In this document: positions 51,499 to 61,328 of the stretch, in pieces
How the letters are laid out: each line of letters starts with the position of its first letter
Position numbering within the stretch: position 1 is the stretch's first letter
Assembly: GCA_049317525.1 (NCBI GenBank)
Contig: JBMOIC010000016.1
Location: 3,080 to 67,079, forward strand
Direction: 5' to 3'
Length of the DNA: 64,000 bases
From: UBA961 sp049317525
GTDB lineage: Bacteria; Bacteroidota; Ignavibacteria; Kapaibacteriales; UBA961
Notes under the pieces: model-generated
What the model was told of the DNA's origin: nothing
Seen by the model: only the letters and a program-made list of their open reading frames with translations
The model's database searches: none
Translations under genes and position numbers: made by a program

Positions 51499-54400
51499 TT
51501 ATCTTGTTAATGTCATCTTAGCAACTTCAACATTATTACCACTTGTTAAGCGATAAATATATGTACCTGTTGCAACATTAGCACCACTATTATCTGTACC
51601 ATCCCATTCTACTGTAGTTCTTCCAGAAGTAGCAACGCCATCAAACAATGAGCGTACAATACGTCCAAACATATCTACAATTTCTAATTTAGAAATAGCT
51701 TTTTCTTTTACAAAGAAACTAATGCTAGTACTTAGACTAAATGGATTAGGAACATTTTGTTCTAGAACTAATGAAGTTGTTTCATCAGTTGTAAACTCTA
51801 GAACATCACTTATTGCTTTACATGATTCAATACCTGCAACATCCATTTGTGTTAAACGATATTGATATGTAATTCCTGGCATAATCTTATCATCAACTAG
51901 TGAATACTCACGTACTACAGTTGAATTACCTGCACCACGAATAAACTGTATAGAAGACCAATTAGTTGAAACATCACCTTTAGCGATACGGCGTTCAACA
52001 TGGAATCCTGCATTGTTTTCTTCTGAAGCTGTTTGCCAGAATAATTCGATACGATTACCGCGCTTTTGACCATCGAAATATGTTAATTCTACAGGTACAA
52101 CACAGTTATCATCTGGTGTTGGTTCTGTTGCAAATGATTTATCGCCTAAGAATGGACGAATCAATGGCAACCATGTACCACGAGATGCTGTAGGATATCC
52201 TTGAATTGAAGCATTTCCATCATGAGCTAAGTGACCAAACATTGGGTTAGATAATGGAGTTGCTTGAACCCATGTACCAGAGAATGCTGTTCTTTCATAA
52301 GCAAAAACATTCTTGTTGATTAATTGATTTGAAGCATTCAACTGACGGAAGCTCTTATCAATATTCAAATGCACACCACTTACTCCAGGACCTGGAGGAT
52401 TGATATTATAATGAGTGATTTGTTGACCAACACGAGATTTTGAAGCTCCAAGTGAAATACCATCAAGGCCTAATTGAGCTACTGATGCCCAATATTCACC
52501 TGGAGGTAAAACTACAGGAACATCGAATAGATATGTTGTGTATTGACCATAAAATAAGTCTTTACGAATATCATCATAACCACGTTGTTTATTGATTTTT
52601 GAGCCAGCAATTGGTTGAGCTTGAGGTGCATCTTGACCTTTATACAATGCAAATGCAATTGGATCAGGGCTTTGATTTACTTCAGCCATCCAAGCTTGGA
52701 AACCTTTGATAGTATCTTGTTGTAATAATTGGAAACGCATCGCAAATTGACCAGATGCAGAACCTGCTTCAGGACCAAATGCTAAACGACCATCTGCTGA
52801 TGTAAAGTCAGCACCAAATTGACCTTGTGTACTAAAGTTTGGCCATAATCCACTTGAATATGCTTCTGTATTTAAACCACGACCATCAACGCGACTTCCT
52901 GTTGCGCCTTGTGTAAAGTCCGGCACATCATTACGAGCTGTAGGTGGTTCATACGCAAATACAGGACCATAACGCAAATTATAGAAGCTATATGTTGTAT
53001 CATTAGTATTATCAACATCACCACCTTGTACAAAGCAGTTAGCAACAATACGATAACGACCTGGAGGACAACGGCGAGCATTCCATGCAGGAACTGTTGA
53101 TTCTACAATTTGTCCTGGCTTAACGAAAGGAATAATTGTTGAACGGCAATAGTATGCATCTGGTTTACGAATATCATCTGATTCTTGTAATACTTTTACG
53201 TTTACAGAAACTGATGGTGATTGCTTACCAGTATTATTTGTCAATTTAAAGCGTATTGGTAATTGTGTCATTTGTGAAGCTGGTGTAGACTCATATGGCC
53301 ACAAAACTTCAACTAAAGACATTTCGATATCTGGAGATTCATTTGTATAAATCAATTTAACATTGTCTACATAAAAATCATCATCATCATCTTGTGGTTG
53401 TGGAGGAGCTGTGTGACGACGTGCAGAAACAGATAATCTGAAACGGAAATCTTTAGCGCCTTCATTTGGAGCATAGATAACAGAATCTGGAATTCTAAAG
53501 AATATCTTTTTGAATTCAACATCTTTACCATCATCAAAAATATCAGGAACTAAACCCTGAGCTAAAGTTAAAGCTGAGTCTTTATCTGTTGGTAAATAAC
53601 CAAGACGTCTACCACCAGCACCAAATGTAGTAAATACATAATTGTCTGTTACTGCAGCACCTACACGACGCTTGTGAACACTCCATACAATATCTGCAGT
53701 TGTACTGTTAAATTGACGTGCAATATTTTCGATACTATTAGTTGATGGGCGTGCATATTCTAAACGCATTTCATCAGGGGTAGTAGCAGAAGTTGTTAAA
53801 CTTCCATTATATATTACGCGTGGTTCTGGACCAATGATTGTAGCATCTGCCCAACCACGACCAAAATCACCTTTATTACCTGTTCTTTGATATGAAATAG
53901 TTAAGATAGATCCAGCTGTTTTACGGTTTGGTAAATTACGAATATCAATAGGGAATGAACGAATTTGATCTCCACCAGGACTTGGGTTAGGATCATCACC
54001 ACCTAAAGTTACTCTGTTTAATTTAATAACTGGAGAAGCTGTTTTGAATGTTGGCCTGTTCTTAGCTGTAACTAATGTTCCTGGAACTTCGCCAGCTGCC
54101 CATCTTGGTGGTGGTGGATTATATGTTTCTTCATCACCATTAGAAATTTCAGCATCAAAATTAACCCACTTTAATACTGAAGGCATTGGAGTTCCACCAA
54201 TAACATAATAGTCATTAGCATCATCACTAAAACCATCGCTATTTAAGAATGATAAGCGTCTCATAACATAAAGATTTCTAGACACTGTATCATCAAATGG
54301 CCATTGATCGCCTAATGAACGATATAAAGAGTCAACACCTTCTGAGAATACAAATAATCTTAAACGACCAATTTGGAAATCTAATAATTCATTTGGTTCA

Positions 54401-56220
54401 AATGGTGGGAACTGAACTCTTGCTATACCATAAGGAGGAATTCCACCTAATGGACATGGGCCTGTACCTGGGAATGCAGGAATACCTGTTCCAGGTAAAC
54501 CAGCACCTTGATAAGCACCAGTTGCAGATCCGCCAGCTAACCAGCCGAAACGAACAGATGCATCAACGTCTGGAGGACATGCACCAGTAAGACATCCAAC
54601 ACCTACAGGTACTGAACGTGAATATGCTGTTTGATTAGTAGCTTGATTGATAATACGCATACGTACACGGAAGTTCAAATCTTGATTTGTAAAATTTACT
54701 CCCGGTGGACGTAATGGATCGCTGAATCCAGGACCTTGAATATCATTTGTCATATTTTGGAATACAGCAGAAGGACGTATTGCACCTAATTGAGGATGAC
54801 CAGCATAAATTTCTGGTTCTGGTGTTACAATCTCTCTTGTGTATACATCTAAGTTTGCTGAAGCAAATAATTCACGACCAAAGTAGCGAATTTGTTCTGG
54901 AACAACGCGTACAACGTTTCTCCATTGCTTAAATCTAATTGCTAAACCATTAGATGGTGTATTTGAACCATGACCAGAAGGTCCTAATAATTGACCTGAA
55001 ACATCAGAACCAGAATAAGATCCTCTTGACAAGTATTGAGTATACTGCAAAGGAGCATTTTGGAATTCTGTCTGTGTTAAGTTAGCTTGGCAATTTGGAA
55101 ATTTATAGCTGTAATTTCTTGCTGTACCATTTACACCAATTGTAGTGTTCATACGGAAAAATGCAGCTGCTGATACAGAAACGCCAGAAACAACTACTGC
55201 GCCTTCTAAACGTTCGAAATACACATAAACAGATGAATCAGATTGATCTAGAGTAACTTGGAAGTTAGCTAAGATTCTTTGATCATCTTTATTGAATGTT
55301 GTTGTTCCAGCAATACCATTTGTCCATCCACCAATTGGAGCAGCATTTTGATAATAAATTATCAAACGGCGATTTCCATCTGGATTATCAGCTCTCTTGA
55401 ACCATACCTGACCACGATTTTCATCTAACACATCAGGGTTTTGTGAAAGTTGAAGATCCCCAAATGCAGCACAAATTAATGGTGCATTGCGAATATCTCC
55501 AGGGATTGAACCCATATTACCTGCGCCTGCACTACGAATACCAGCTGTAGTTCCAGTTGAATTACCACGCGCAATAAATTGCTCGCCATAATTATCAGGA
55601 TTTCCATCTGTTGTTGCATTACCTGTTGCAGGACGAGCAAATACATCGTCTCTGTACAAATTATAGCCTGTTCTAGTACCTAATTGATCATATGTGTAAC
55701 GGCTATTAGAAAGCGCTACTAATCCATTAGTAGAAACATAAAAACTATCATACTTAACACCATTCATAAAGAATGGGAAGCCTATACGTATTGGACCCGC
55801 AAAAGCATTGTTTGTAGAATCTGTAAGTGCATCCGGATTACGGAAGTACATCTTACCTTCTACAGTTTCTTCTGGTCCAAGTGTTTGATTAGGACCTGTG
55901 ATAATTCTCTTCCACTTAACAAGTTCTGCAGGATCGGTATCCGTTGCACGGTTAAGGAAAGCTCTGTCCAAATTTGGACGCCAAAAATCCCCGGCTTCGT
56001 CGTCTGAATCGACAACATAGTAACCGGTAGAAACAGCATGACCGTTATTAGCAGGTCTGCTGTTATTTGCATTGTTGAGAGCGGGAAAATTTGTAAACGG
56101 CTGAGGAAAAGTAGTTGGAAACTTACTTTTCCGCAGGGTTTGATCTCCTTTGCCACCAGCAAATACAGCAACAGATGCCGTAATAAATACCAGCGCCGCA
56201 ATTAGAATTCGTTTCTTCAT
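51499..56220 (-). CDS. Giant secreted surface protein with T9SS C-terminal sorting domain
   Basis: A 1573-residue exported protein. Signal peptide: KKRILIAALVFITASVAVFA. The long mature part is beta-rich with Asn, Gly, Pro and Arg (for example FPFFMNGVKYDSFYVSTNG, PVELTYFDGQKRGNRIELFW). I see no catalytic motif. Near the C-terminus come a fibronectin-like segment (about 1395-1480) and a FlgD/T9SS type A sorting domain: LVLEQNVPNPFSLSTSISF, IVDMFGRIVRSL, VATGTYIYRLTSG and the final VAKMTLTR. CGT arginine and GGT/GCT codons, as in groEL, suggest high expression. The start at 56220 has AGGG 8 bases upstream. It probably forms a major cell-surface component. Confidence 0.85.
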   Translation of the reverse strand: MKKRILIAALVFITASVAVFAGGKGDQTLRKSKFPTTFPQPFTNFPALNNANNSRPANNGHAVSTGYYVVDSDDEAGDFWRPNLDRAFLNRATDTDPAELVKWKRIITGPNQTLGPEETVEGKMYFRNPDALTDSTNNAFAGPIRIGFPFFMNGVKYDSFYVSTNGLVALSNSRYTYDQLGTRTGYNLYRDDVFARPATGNATTDGNPDNYGEQFIARGNSTGTTAGIRSAGAGNMGSIPGDIRNAPLICAAFGDLQLSQNPDVLDENRGQVWFKRADNPDGNRRLIIYYQNAAPIGGWTNGIAGTTTFNKDDQRILANFQVTLDQSDSSVYVYFERLEGAVVVSGVSVSAAAFFRMNTTIGVNGTARNYSYKFPNCQANLTQTEFQNAPLQYTQYLSRGSYSGSDVSGQLLGPSGHGSNTPSNGLAIRFKQWRNVVRVVPEQIRYFGRELFASANLDVYTREIVTPEPEIYAGHPQLGAIRPSAVFQNMTNDIQGPGFSDPLRPPGVNFTNQDLNFRVRMRIINQATNQTAYSRSVPVGVGCLTGACPPDVDASVRFGWLAGGSATGAYQGAGLPGTGIPAFPGTGPCPLGGIPPYGIARVQFPPFEPNELLDFQIGRLRLFVFSEGVDSLYRSLGDQWPFDDTVSRNLYVMRRLSFLNSDGFSDDANDYYVIGGTPMPSVLKWVNFDAEISNGDEETYNPPPPRWAAGEVPGTLVTAKNRPTFKTASPVIKLNRVTLGGDDPNPSPGGDQIRSFPIDIRNLPNRKTAGSILTISYQRTGNKGDFGRGWADATIIGPEPRVIYNGSLTTSATTPDEMRLEYARPSTNSIENIARQFNSTTADIVWSVHKRRVGAAVTDNYVFTTFGAGGRRLGYLPTDKDSALTLAQGLVPDIFDDGKDVEFKKIFFRIPDSVIYAPNEGAKDFRFRLSVSARRHTAPPQPQDDDDDFYVDNVKLIYTNESPDIEMSLVEVLWPYESTPASQMTQLPIRFKLTNNTGKQSPSVSVNVKVLQESDDIRKPDAYYCRSTIIPFVKPGQIVESTVPAWNARRCPPGRYRIVANCFVQGGDVDNTNDTTYSFYNLRYGPVFAYEPPTARNDVPDFTQGATGSRVDGRGLNTEAYSSGLWPNFSTQGQFGADFTSADGRLAFGPEAGSASGQFAMRFQLLQQDTIKGFQAWMAEVNQSPDPIAFALYKGQDAPQAQPIAGSKINKQRGYDDIRKDLFYGQYTTYLFDVPVVLPPGEYWASVAQLGLDGISLGASKSRVGQQITHYNINPPGPGVSGVHLNIDKSFRQLNASNQLINKNVFAYERTAFSGTWVQATPLSNPMFGHLAHDGNASIQGYPTASRGTWLPLIRPFLGDKSFATEPTPDDNCVVPVELTYFDGQKRGNRIELFWQTASEENNAGFHVERRIAKGDVSTNWSSIQFIRGAGNSTVVREYSLVDDKIMPGITYQYRLTQMDVAGIESCKAISDVLEFTTDETTSLVLEQNVPNPFSLSTSISFFVKEKAISKLEIVDMFGRIVRSLFDGVATSGRTTVEWDGTDNSGANVATGTYIYRLTSGNNVEVAKMTLTR

Positions 56221-56255
56221 ATGAAGAACCCTATGCAAAAGTGGGACATATAACA

Positions 56256-56261
56256 ATTATA
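56256..56261 (-). promoter_or_regulatory. Possible -10 element of the giant surface-protein gene
   Basis: TATAAT on the minus strand lies 35 bases before the ATG at 56220. No matching -35 or Bacteroidota-type -33 element is clear, so this is only a hint. Confidence 0.25.
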
Positions 56262-56288
56262 GTTTAGTATTTTTATTAATATTACTTG

Positions 56289-56312
56289 AAAAGCGCATAG
56301 TTATGCTCTTTT
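56289..56312 (-). terminator. Weak terminator-like hairpin after purN
   Basis: AAAAG, a mismatch, GCAT, a 4-base loop, ATGC, a mismatch, CTTTT on the minus strand. It lies about 55 bases past the purN stop and before the giant surface-protein gene. Only four T follow, so termination would be weak. Confidence 0.35.
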
Positions 56313-56366
56313 AACACGTAATTCAATGTAAACTGAAAAAAAAGATTGATTTAACCAAAAGAAAAA

Positions 56367-56978
56367 TCATGAATGTGAATAAAATTGCTTGCAGTAATTG
56401 TGTAAAATATCTGGGTAAAGAATATTTTCTATATTTTTAACCTTTTCGTTTAATTCTTCTGCACTACAGTTTTCATTTATTATGATGCGACTGCTTCCTA
56501 GAATTCTTCCTTCATCATATTTTTCGTTTACTAAATGTACTGAAGCACCTGTTTCTTTATTGAAATCTTGAAGAACAGCATTGTGAACTTTTATTCCATA
56601 CATGCCTTTGCCTCCGTATTTTGGTAATAAAGAAGGATGTATATTTAAAATTCTATCTTTAAACATGATAGTTATTTCTGGTGGAATCAATTTTAAATAT
56701 CCACTTAATGCTATGATATCAATTTTATATACTTGTAACAATCGTTGTAGAGATATAGATGCTTTATTATTTTCTTGAGTTTCTTGCAATTCTGGACAAT
56801 ATTCAAATGGAATTGCATTTTTACTAGCTACTGTCTTAACACCTGGATTTTCTTTATTGGAAATACATACTACAATTTCATAAGAGCATGATATATTTTT
56901 GGAAAATTCTATCAATGCTGATGCATTTGAACCAAATCCAGATGCCATTATTGCAACTCTGATTCTGTCTTTTTCCAT
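56367..56978 (-). CDS. purN: Phosphoribosylglycinamide formyltransferase
   Basis: A 203-residue enzyme transferring a formyl group from 10-formyl-THF to GAR in purine synthesis. It has the N-terminal VAIMASGFGSNASALI, the loop IIALSGYLKLIPP, the catalytic Asn/His/Asp set in ILNIHPSLLPKYGGKGMYG (Asn and His) and EKYDEGRIL (Asp), and GASVHLV. The usual GxxxH segment reads GKGMYGIKVHNAVL, complete. Its start overlaps the stop of the upstream Rossmann-protein gene, so the pair is probably translated together. Confidence 0.94.
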   Translation of the reverse strand: MEKDRIRVAIMASGFGSNASALIEFSKNISCSYEIVVCISNKENPGVKTVASKNAIPFEYCPELQETQENNKASISLQRLLQVYKIDIIALSGYLKLIPPEITIMFKDRILNIHPSLLPKYGGKGMYGIKVHNAVLQDFNKETGASVHLVNEKYDEGRILGSSRIIINENCSAEELNEKVKNIENILYPDILHNYCKQFYSHS

Positions 56979-58672
56979 TATCTCTTAAATCTCCAGCCTT
57001 TATCTTCTCTTTCAAAAATCCATGCAGCTAATTTACCTTCGTCAATTTCATTAAAGTCTGCCCAATAATGCTTACCATAATAATGTCTAGAACTAGTATC
57101 ATCTATAGCAATTGATTGCACTTCTTTTTTTATGCGAATAATTCTTTCCTGCCATTGCTCAAAATTACTTGGTCTTAGGTCAATCCAACCTTCATAGCAC
57201 CATTGATTTATAGAATGAGTATTAATTTCTAATGAATTTTCACCTCTAAATGCTGGGATTTTTACATCTGATCCTCTCAGATATTTTTCTCCATCACTCA
57301 TTAATATTACCAATCCAACTGAAAGCATTTCAGATCTTAATGATTGATTTTCTATAATTAATGTTTCTGCTTTTTTAGATAATTCTACAGCTGTCATAGA
57401 AGAAACAGATTCCAAACTATGCGCTATTCTTTTAAGAAGATTAGCCTCAAATAATAATTTTGATAATCTTGGCGGACCTAACATTTCAAATGCTACGCTA
57501 TGGACATCATATTGTTTTTCTAATGCATTTAATTGGCTCATAGCATCATTACGCATGATTCCACCACGATATGTAGGGCCCATTACAGATGCGTCTAATG
57601 CATTAATCACATCTAATCCAGTATTTCCACCCCTAAGTTCAAAAACAACTGTATCAGCAATTTCTTCAGGTGTTACAATTTCCATCTGTCCTAAAGCACT
57701 AATTGTTTGGAATTCAGCTCTTGAAAATATTCCATTTTCTCCAGTATCTATAAATACGGACTTAACATGATCTCCTGTATCTATAATATGCTGGGTATCA
57801 TTAAATGAAAATTCACCACTTGCTTCTTTTGCATCCTTAGGCAGCATATCTTCCAATGGAATAAGCTTCCCTTTTCTCATTACCTGGCCATATCCTATCC
57901 TTTTCCATGCAATCGTTGCGCTTGGTTTTATTTCTTTAACTATTGGTCCATTTGGAGTTCTAGCTGTTAGGAAAAGCAATAGTGTTTGCGCACCTGCAAC
58001 AGCAGCTTTTGCCAATAATACTCTCGATGGTTGTTCTTCGCTATGTGTATATGGGATATTTAATCCCATACCACCCGTTCCACTTGTACCAACTTTTAGA
58101 TATACAGTGGTTTTAGCATCAATTAAACCTTTATATAAAATCTGAATATGACGCGTTAATTGAGGAACATATAAACTTGCAACTAATCGCTCTACCGTCT
58201 CCGATGATGCATGTTGATTATCATCAGTTTCTTTTAGAATTTTCCTTGCTCCTGCATATATATCCTGATATGCAATTGCTGTTGCTGTATTAATACAATC
58301 AATTACAGCATCTGGTTTATATGTAATCAATACATCATATAAAGCTGATGTATGCAAAATTTCTGTATTCAACTCATCAATGCAATCATCAACCAATATT
58401 CTTCTTTTTTCAGAATCTTTAAGAATGTCTTCTCTAGGTAAGTCTTTCCATAATGTTCTGGTAAATACATTGCCCCACCATGGAATAAACCTATCTGTTG
58501 GTGAATCAGGATATAATGAAAAAAGCTCTTTAACTGCTTCTTCTGCTTCATGTTGCTTTAATGAAGTTACAATAATTCTAGCAGGATTAAATTCCATCAG
58601 TTTTCGGCAAACTGCAGATCCAACCAAACCCCAACCTCCAAGAACTAGTACAGTCGAGCCATTGATATTCAT
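56978..58672 (-). CDS. Large NAD(P)-binding Rossmann-fold protein, unknown function
   Basis: A 564-residue cytoplasmic protein. Its N-terminus is a dinucleotide-binding site: STVLVLGGWGLVGSAVCRKL. Then come RIIVTSLKQHEAEE, PDAVIDCINTATAIAYQDI, VYLKVGTSGTGGMGLNIPYT and FELRGGNTGLDVINALDASV. The pattern is that of extended SDR or saccharopine-dehydrogenase-like proteins, but I can name no substrate or family. Its length (over 560) exceeds ordinary SDRs, and the C-terminal 250 residues are of unknown type. It is translationally coupled with purN. The minus strand upstream has a TATTTTTG box (58714-58721). Confidence 0.7.
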   Translation of the reverse strand: MNINGSTVLVLGGWGLVGSAVCRKLMEFNPARIIVTSLKQHEAEEAVKELFSLYPDSPTDRFIPWWGNVFTRTLWKDLPREDILKDSEKRRILVDDCIDELNTEILHTSALYDVLITYKPDAVIDCINTATAIAYQDIYAGARKILKETDDNQHASSETVERLVASLYVPQLTRHIQILYKGLIDAKTTVYLKVGTSGTGGMGLNIPYTHSEEQPSRVLLAKAAVAGAQTLLLFLTARTPNGPIVKEIKPSATIAWKRIGYGQVMRKGKLIPLEDMLPKDAKEASGEFSFNDTQHIIDTGDHVKSVFIDTGENGIFSRAEFQTISALGQMEIVTPEEIADTVVFELRGGNTGLDVINALDASVMGPTYRGGIMRNDAMSQLNALEKQYDVHSVAFEMLGPPRLSKLLFEANLLKRIAHSLESVSSMTAVELSKKAETLIIENQSLRSEMLSVGLVILMSDGEKYLRGSDVKIPAFRGENSLEINTHSINQWCYEGWIDLRPSNFEQWQERIIRIKKEVQSIAIDDTSSRHYYGKHYWADFNEIDEGKLAAWIFEREDKGWRFKR

Positions 58673-58713
58673 CGATATATCCGAATATTGCTTTGATTAT
58701 TCTTACTTATTAG

Positions 58714-58721
58714 CAAAAATA
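58714..58721 (-). promoter_or_regulatory. Candidate Bacteroidota-type -7 box upstream of the Rossmann-protein gene
   Basis: TATTTTTG on the minus strand fits TAnnTTTG and lies 41 bases before the ATG at 58672. At the -33 distance the sequence reads TTTTC, not TTTG, so only half of the consensus is met. Confidence 0.35.
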
Positions 58722-58849
58722 CGATATCATATCATTGAAAATACAGGTCTCATCAAGTGTGGAAAACTTTATATTTGAAACATTATCTTAAGGAACTATT
58801 ATTATTGATAATTGCATTCCTCTTTTTTTCAATAACTATTATTGCGATA

Positions 58850-61198
58850 ATGAAATTTTTGAAGTTTATAGCCTACTCTTTTACTTTTTTCTTTGCTGTG
58901 ATGTGCTTTTCAATCTATGCAAATGCTCAAACAGATTCCTCATCAGCGGTTTTCGGGATTATTACAGGGACTGTACTAAATACTGGTACTCAATCTCCAC
59001 TTAATGGTGCTTCTATTATTGTTAATGGTACAAAAATTGGCACTCTTACAAATTCAAATGGAAAATTTACTTTAAGAAAAGTTCCAGTGGGTATAGTAAG
59101 TGTTAAAGTAAGTGCAATTGGCTTTGAATCGAGAACATATTCAGATATCGCTGTTAGTTCTGGTAAACCATCTACAATAACAGTAGAGTTAAATGAAAAA
59201 GCAATCCAAATTCAATCAACAGAAGTAGAAGCCAGTTATTTCCAAAGAAGTCCTGAAACAATTACCAGTACTCAACTATTAAATTCAGAAGATATAAGAC
59301 GTGCACCAGGCGTTCAAGAAGATGTAATTAGAGCGGTTGCTTTATTACCTGGTGTGAATGTTACTGCAGCTGGTAGGAATGATCTTATAGTTCGTGGTGG
59401 CGCTCCATTCGAAAACCTATTCGTAGTAGATAATATCGAAATCCCAAATATTAATCATTTTGGTTCTCAAGGTTCAACTGGGGGGCCTTTGTCTTTGATC
59501 AATATTGATTTTGTTAGACAAGTAAGTTTTAGTGCAGGAGGATTTTCTGGCAGATTTGGCGATAGAGTATCCTCACTAACAAATATTTCTTTAAGAGATG
59601 GCAATGAAGAGCGTTTTGGAGGAGAAATAAACTTTTCTGCAACTGGCTTTGGCATTATTGGAGAAGGCCCAATTGGAGACAAAGGATCTTATTGGTTTAG
59701 TGCACGAAGATCATATCTAGATATTCTATTCAAAGCACTTGGGTTTAGCTTTATTCCAGATTATTGGGATTTTCAATCAAAAGTTTCATATCGATTAGAT
59801 GAAAAAAATAGTTTGTCTTTTCTTACCATTGGTGCAATAGACAAGATTTCTTTTAACAATACCGACGAAGATGATAAATATGCCAATAGTAGAATTAATT
59901 CTCCTTCTCAAAATCAGTATTTTTCTGGATTAACATGGAAAAGTTTGATTATTGAAAAAGATGTAAATGGTTATTTTTTAATGACTTTAGGTAGAACTTT
60001 TTCCGCATTTCAAACTTCGCAAAAAGATTCAAATCTTAATACTTTATTTAATAATACTTCCTCAGAAGGCGAAAACAGCTTAAGAACAGATGTATTTCTG
60101 CAGTTTTCTCCTCATTTTGAAGTGATTATTGGGAATATTGCTAAATACGCTTCAAAGTTAGATTATTCTCTTTTTCTCGATCAAAGATTTAGAAGAGATG
60201 ACAATGGAATCCCTAAAGAATTAGCTGTTGATAGCTCGTTTACTGCATTTCGAAATGCAACACATGCTTCTGCTGTTATAACCTATAATTCATGGAAAGC
60301 AACAATTGGCACTAGATTAGATTATTATGCCTTTTTGCAAGAATCCCTATATTTTTCTCCTAGACTCAGTATTTCTTATGGTATCAATGCCACAAATACC
60401 CTTAGTCTAAGCGCTGGTAGATATTATCAATCACCCTCTTATATTTGGCTTTTAGGAGACCCCTCAAATCAAGAAAATCTTAAAGCAATTAAAGCTGATC
60501 AAATTGTATTGGGATATGAGAATCAATTAGAATCTGATCTCAAATTCCAAATAGAAGGTTATTATAAATGGTATGGTAATTATGCCGGCAGAGTGTTCCG
60601 TCCGCAAGCCGTTTTAGCTCCTTCTGGCTTTGACGATGTTCAAAATGATATTCCTTTTGGCCTAGAACCTTTATCAAGTTCTTGCGATGGTTATGCAAGA
60701 GGCGTGGAAGTTTTTGTTCAAAAAAAGATGGGTGACATTCCACTATATGGATTAATCAGTATAACAATAAATCAATCTAGTTTTAATGGATTAGATGGGA
60801 TAGAAAGGCCAGGCGCTTTTGATAGTAGATTCATTTTTAATATAGCAGGTGGCTATAGATTTAATGAAAACTGGGAAATTTCAAGCAAGTTTAGAATGTC
60901 TACCGGTGCGCCAACTACTCCTTTCTTCGAAGATCCAAGTAATCCAATGTATGGCCAGCTCAACTTTGATTTATACAATCAAGGTGAGCGCCTACCAACA
61001 TTTCATTCTATGGACTTAAGAATTGATAAACGCTGGAATTTCGAAAGTGTATTATTAATTACATATATCGATATTCAAAATGTATATGGTAGGAAAAATG
61101 TGAATAATCTTCGATTCGATCAAAGGCTTGGCAAAGGTGTGCTTAATAAATCCGGAGCAGGAGTATTACCATCGATTGGGATAAATGTAGAATTCTAA
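58850..61198 (+). CDS. TonB-dependent receptor with carboxypeptidase-regulatory-like domain
   Basis: A 782-residue outer-membrane receptor. Signal peptide about 1-26 (FIAYSFTFFFAVMCFSIYANA). CarboxypepD_reg-like domain about 35-110 (GTVLNTGTQSPLNGASIIVNG). TonB plug about 125-240 (APGVQEDVIRAVALLPGVNV, DLIVRGGAPFENLFVVDNIE, FSGRFGDRVSSLTNI). The rest is a beta-barrel ending GINVEF. Substrate is unknown, with no SusD-like or ferric-uptake partner nearby, and it is smaller than SusC proteins. It needs TonB-ExbBD energy. The start at 58850 is chosen, since upstream in-frame codons only add a second hydrophobic run. Confidence 0.92.
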   Translation: MKFLKFIAYSFTFFFAVMCFSIYANAQTDSSSAVFGIITGTVLNTGTQSPLNGASIIVNGTKIGTLTNSNGKFTLRKVPVGIVSVKVSAIGFESRTYSDIAVSSGKPSTITVELNEKAIQIQSTEVEASYFQRSPETITSTQLLNSEDIRRAPGVQEDVIRAVALLPGVNVTAAGRNDLIVRGGAPFENLFVVDNIEIPNINHFGSQGSTGGPLSLINIDFVRQVSFSAGGFSGRFGDRVSSLTNISLRDGNEERFGGEINFSATGFGIIGEGPIGDKGSYWFSARRSYLDILFKALGFSFIPDYWDFQSKVSYRLDEKNSLSFLTIGAIDKISFNNTDEDDKYANSRINSPSQNQYFSGLTWKSLIIEKDVNGYFLMTLGRTFSAFQTSQKDSNLNTLFNNTSSEGENSLRTDVFLQFSPHFEVIIGNIAKYASKLDYSLFLDQRFRRDDNGIPKELAVDSSFTAFRNATHASAVITYNSWKATIGTRLDYYAFLQESLYFSPRLSISYGINATNTLSLSAGRYYQSPSYIWLLGDPSNQENLKAIKADQIVLGYENQLESDLKFQIEGYYKWYGNYAGRVFRPQAVLAPSGFDDVQNDIPFGLEPLSSSCDGYARGVEVFVQKKMGDIPLYGLISITINQSSFNGLDGIERPGAFDSRFIFNIAGGYRFNENWEISSKFRMSTGAPTTPFFEDPSNPMYGQLNFDLYNQGERLPTFHSMDLRIDKRWNFESVLLITYIDIQNVYGRKNVNNLRFDQRLGKGVLNKSGAGVLPSIGINVEF

Positions 61199-61209
61199 GG
61201 ATAATTACT

Positions 61210-61233
61210 GAGCAGCCTAAAAGCTGCTCTTTT
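61210..61233 (+). terminator. Intrinsic terminator of the TonB-dependent receptor gene
   Basis: GAGCAGC, a six-base loop and GCTGCTC, then TTTT. The hairpin lies 11 bases after the stop, GC-rich in an AT-rich region, and points in the gene's direction. Confidence 0.9.
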
Positions 61234-61328
61234 AATTTACAGTATTCATTCACTTTATACTATGCCAATTTGCTAAATTGTCATGATAAAAGGGGTGAAA
61301 TTGCATTTATTCATTACATCTACTATCT

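Noticed and set aside
54297..54590. Plus-strand frame inside the giant surface-protein gene
   Set aside because: Shadow frame of a biased, highly expressed gene; the encoded peptide is Gln/Leu/His-rich and unlike a real protein.
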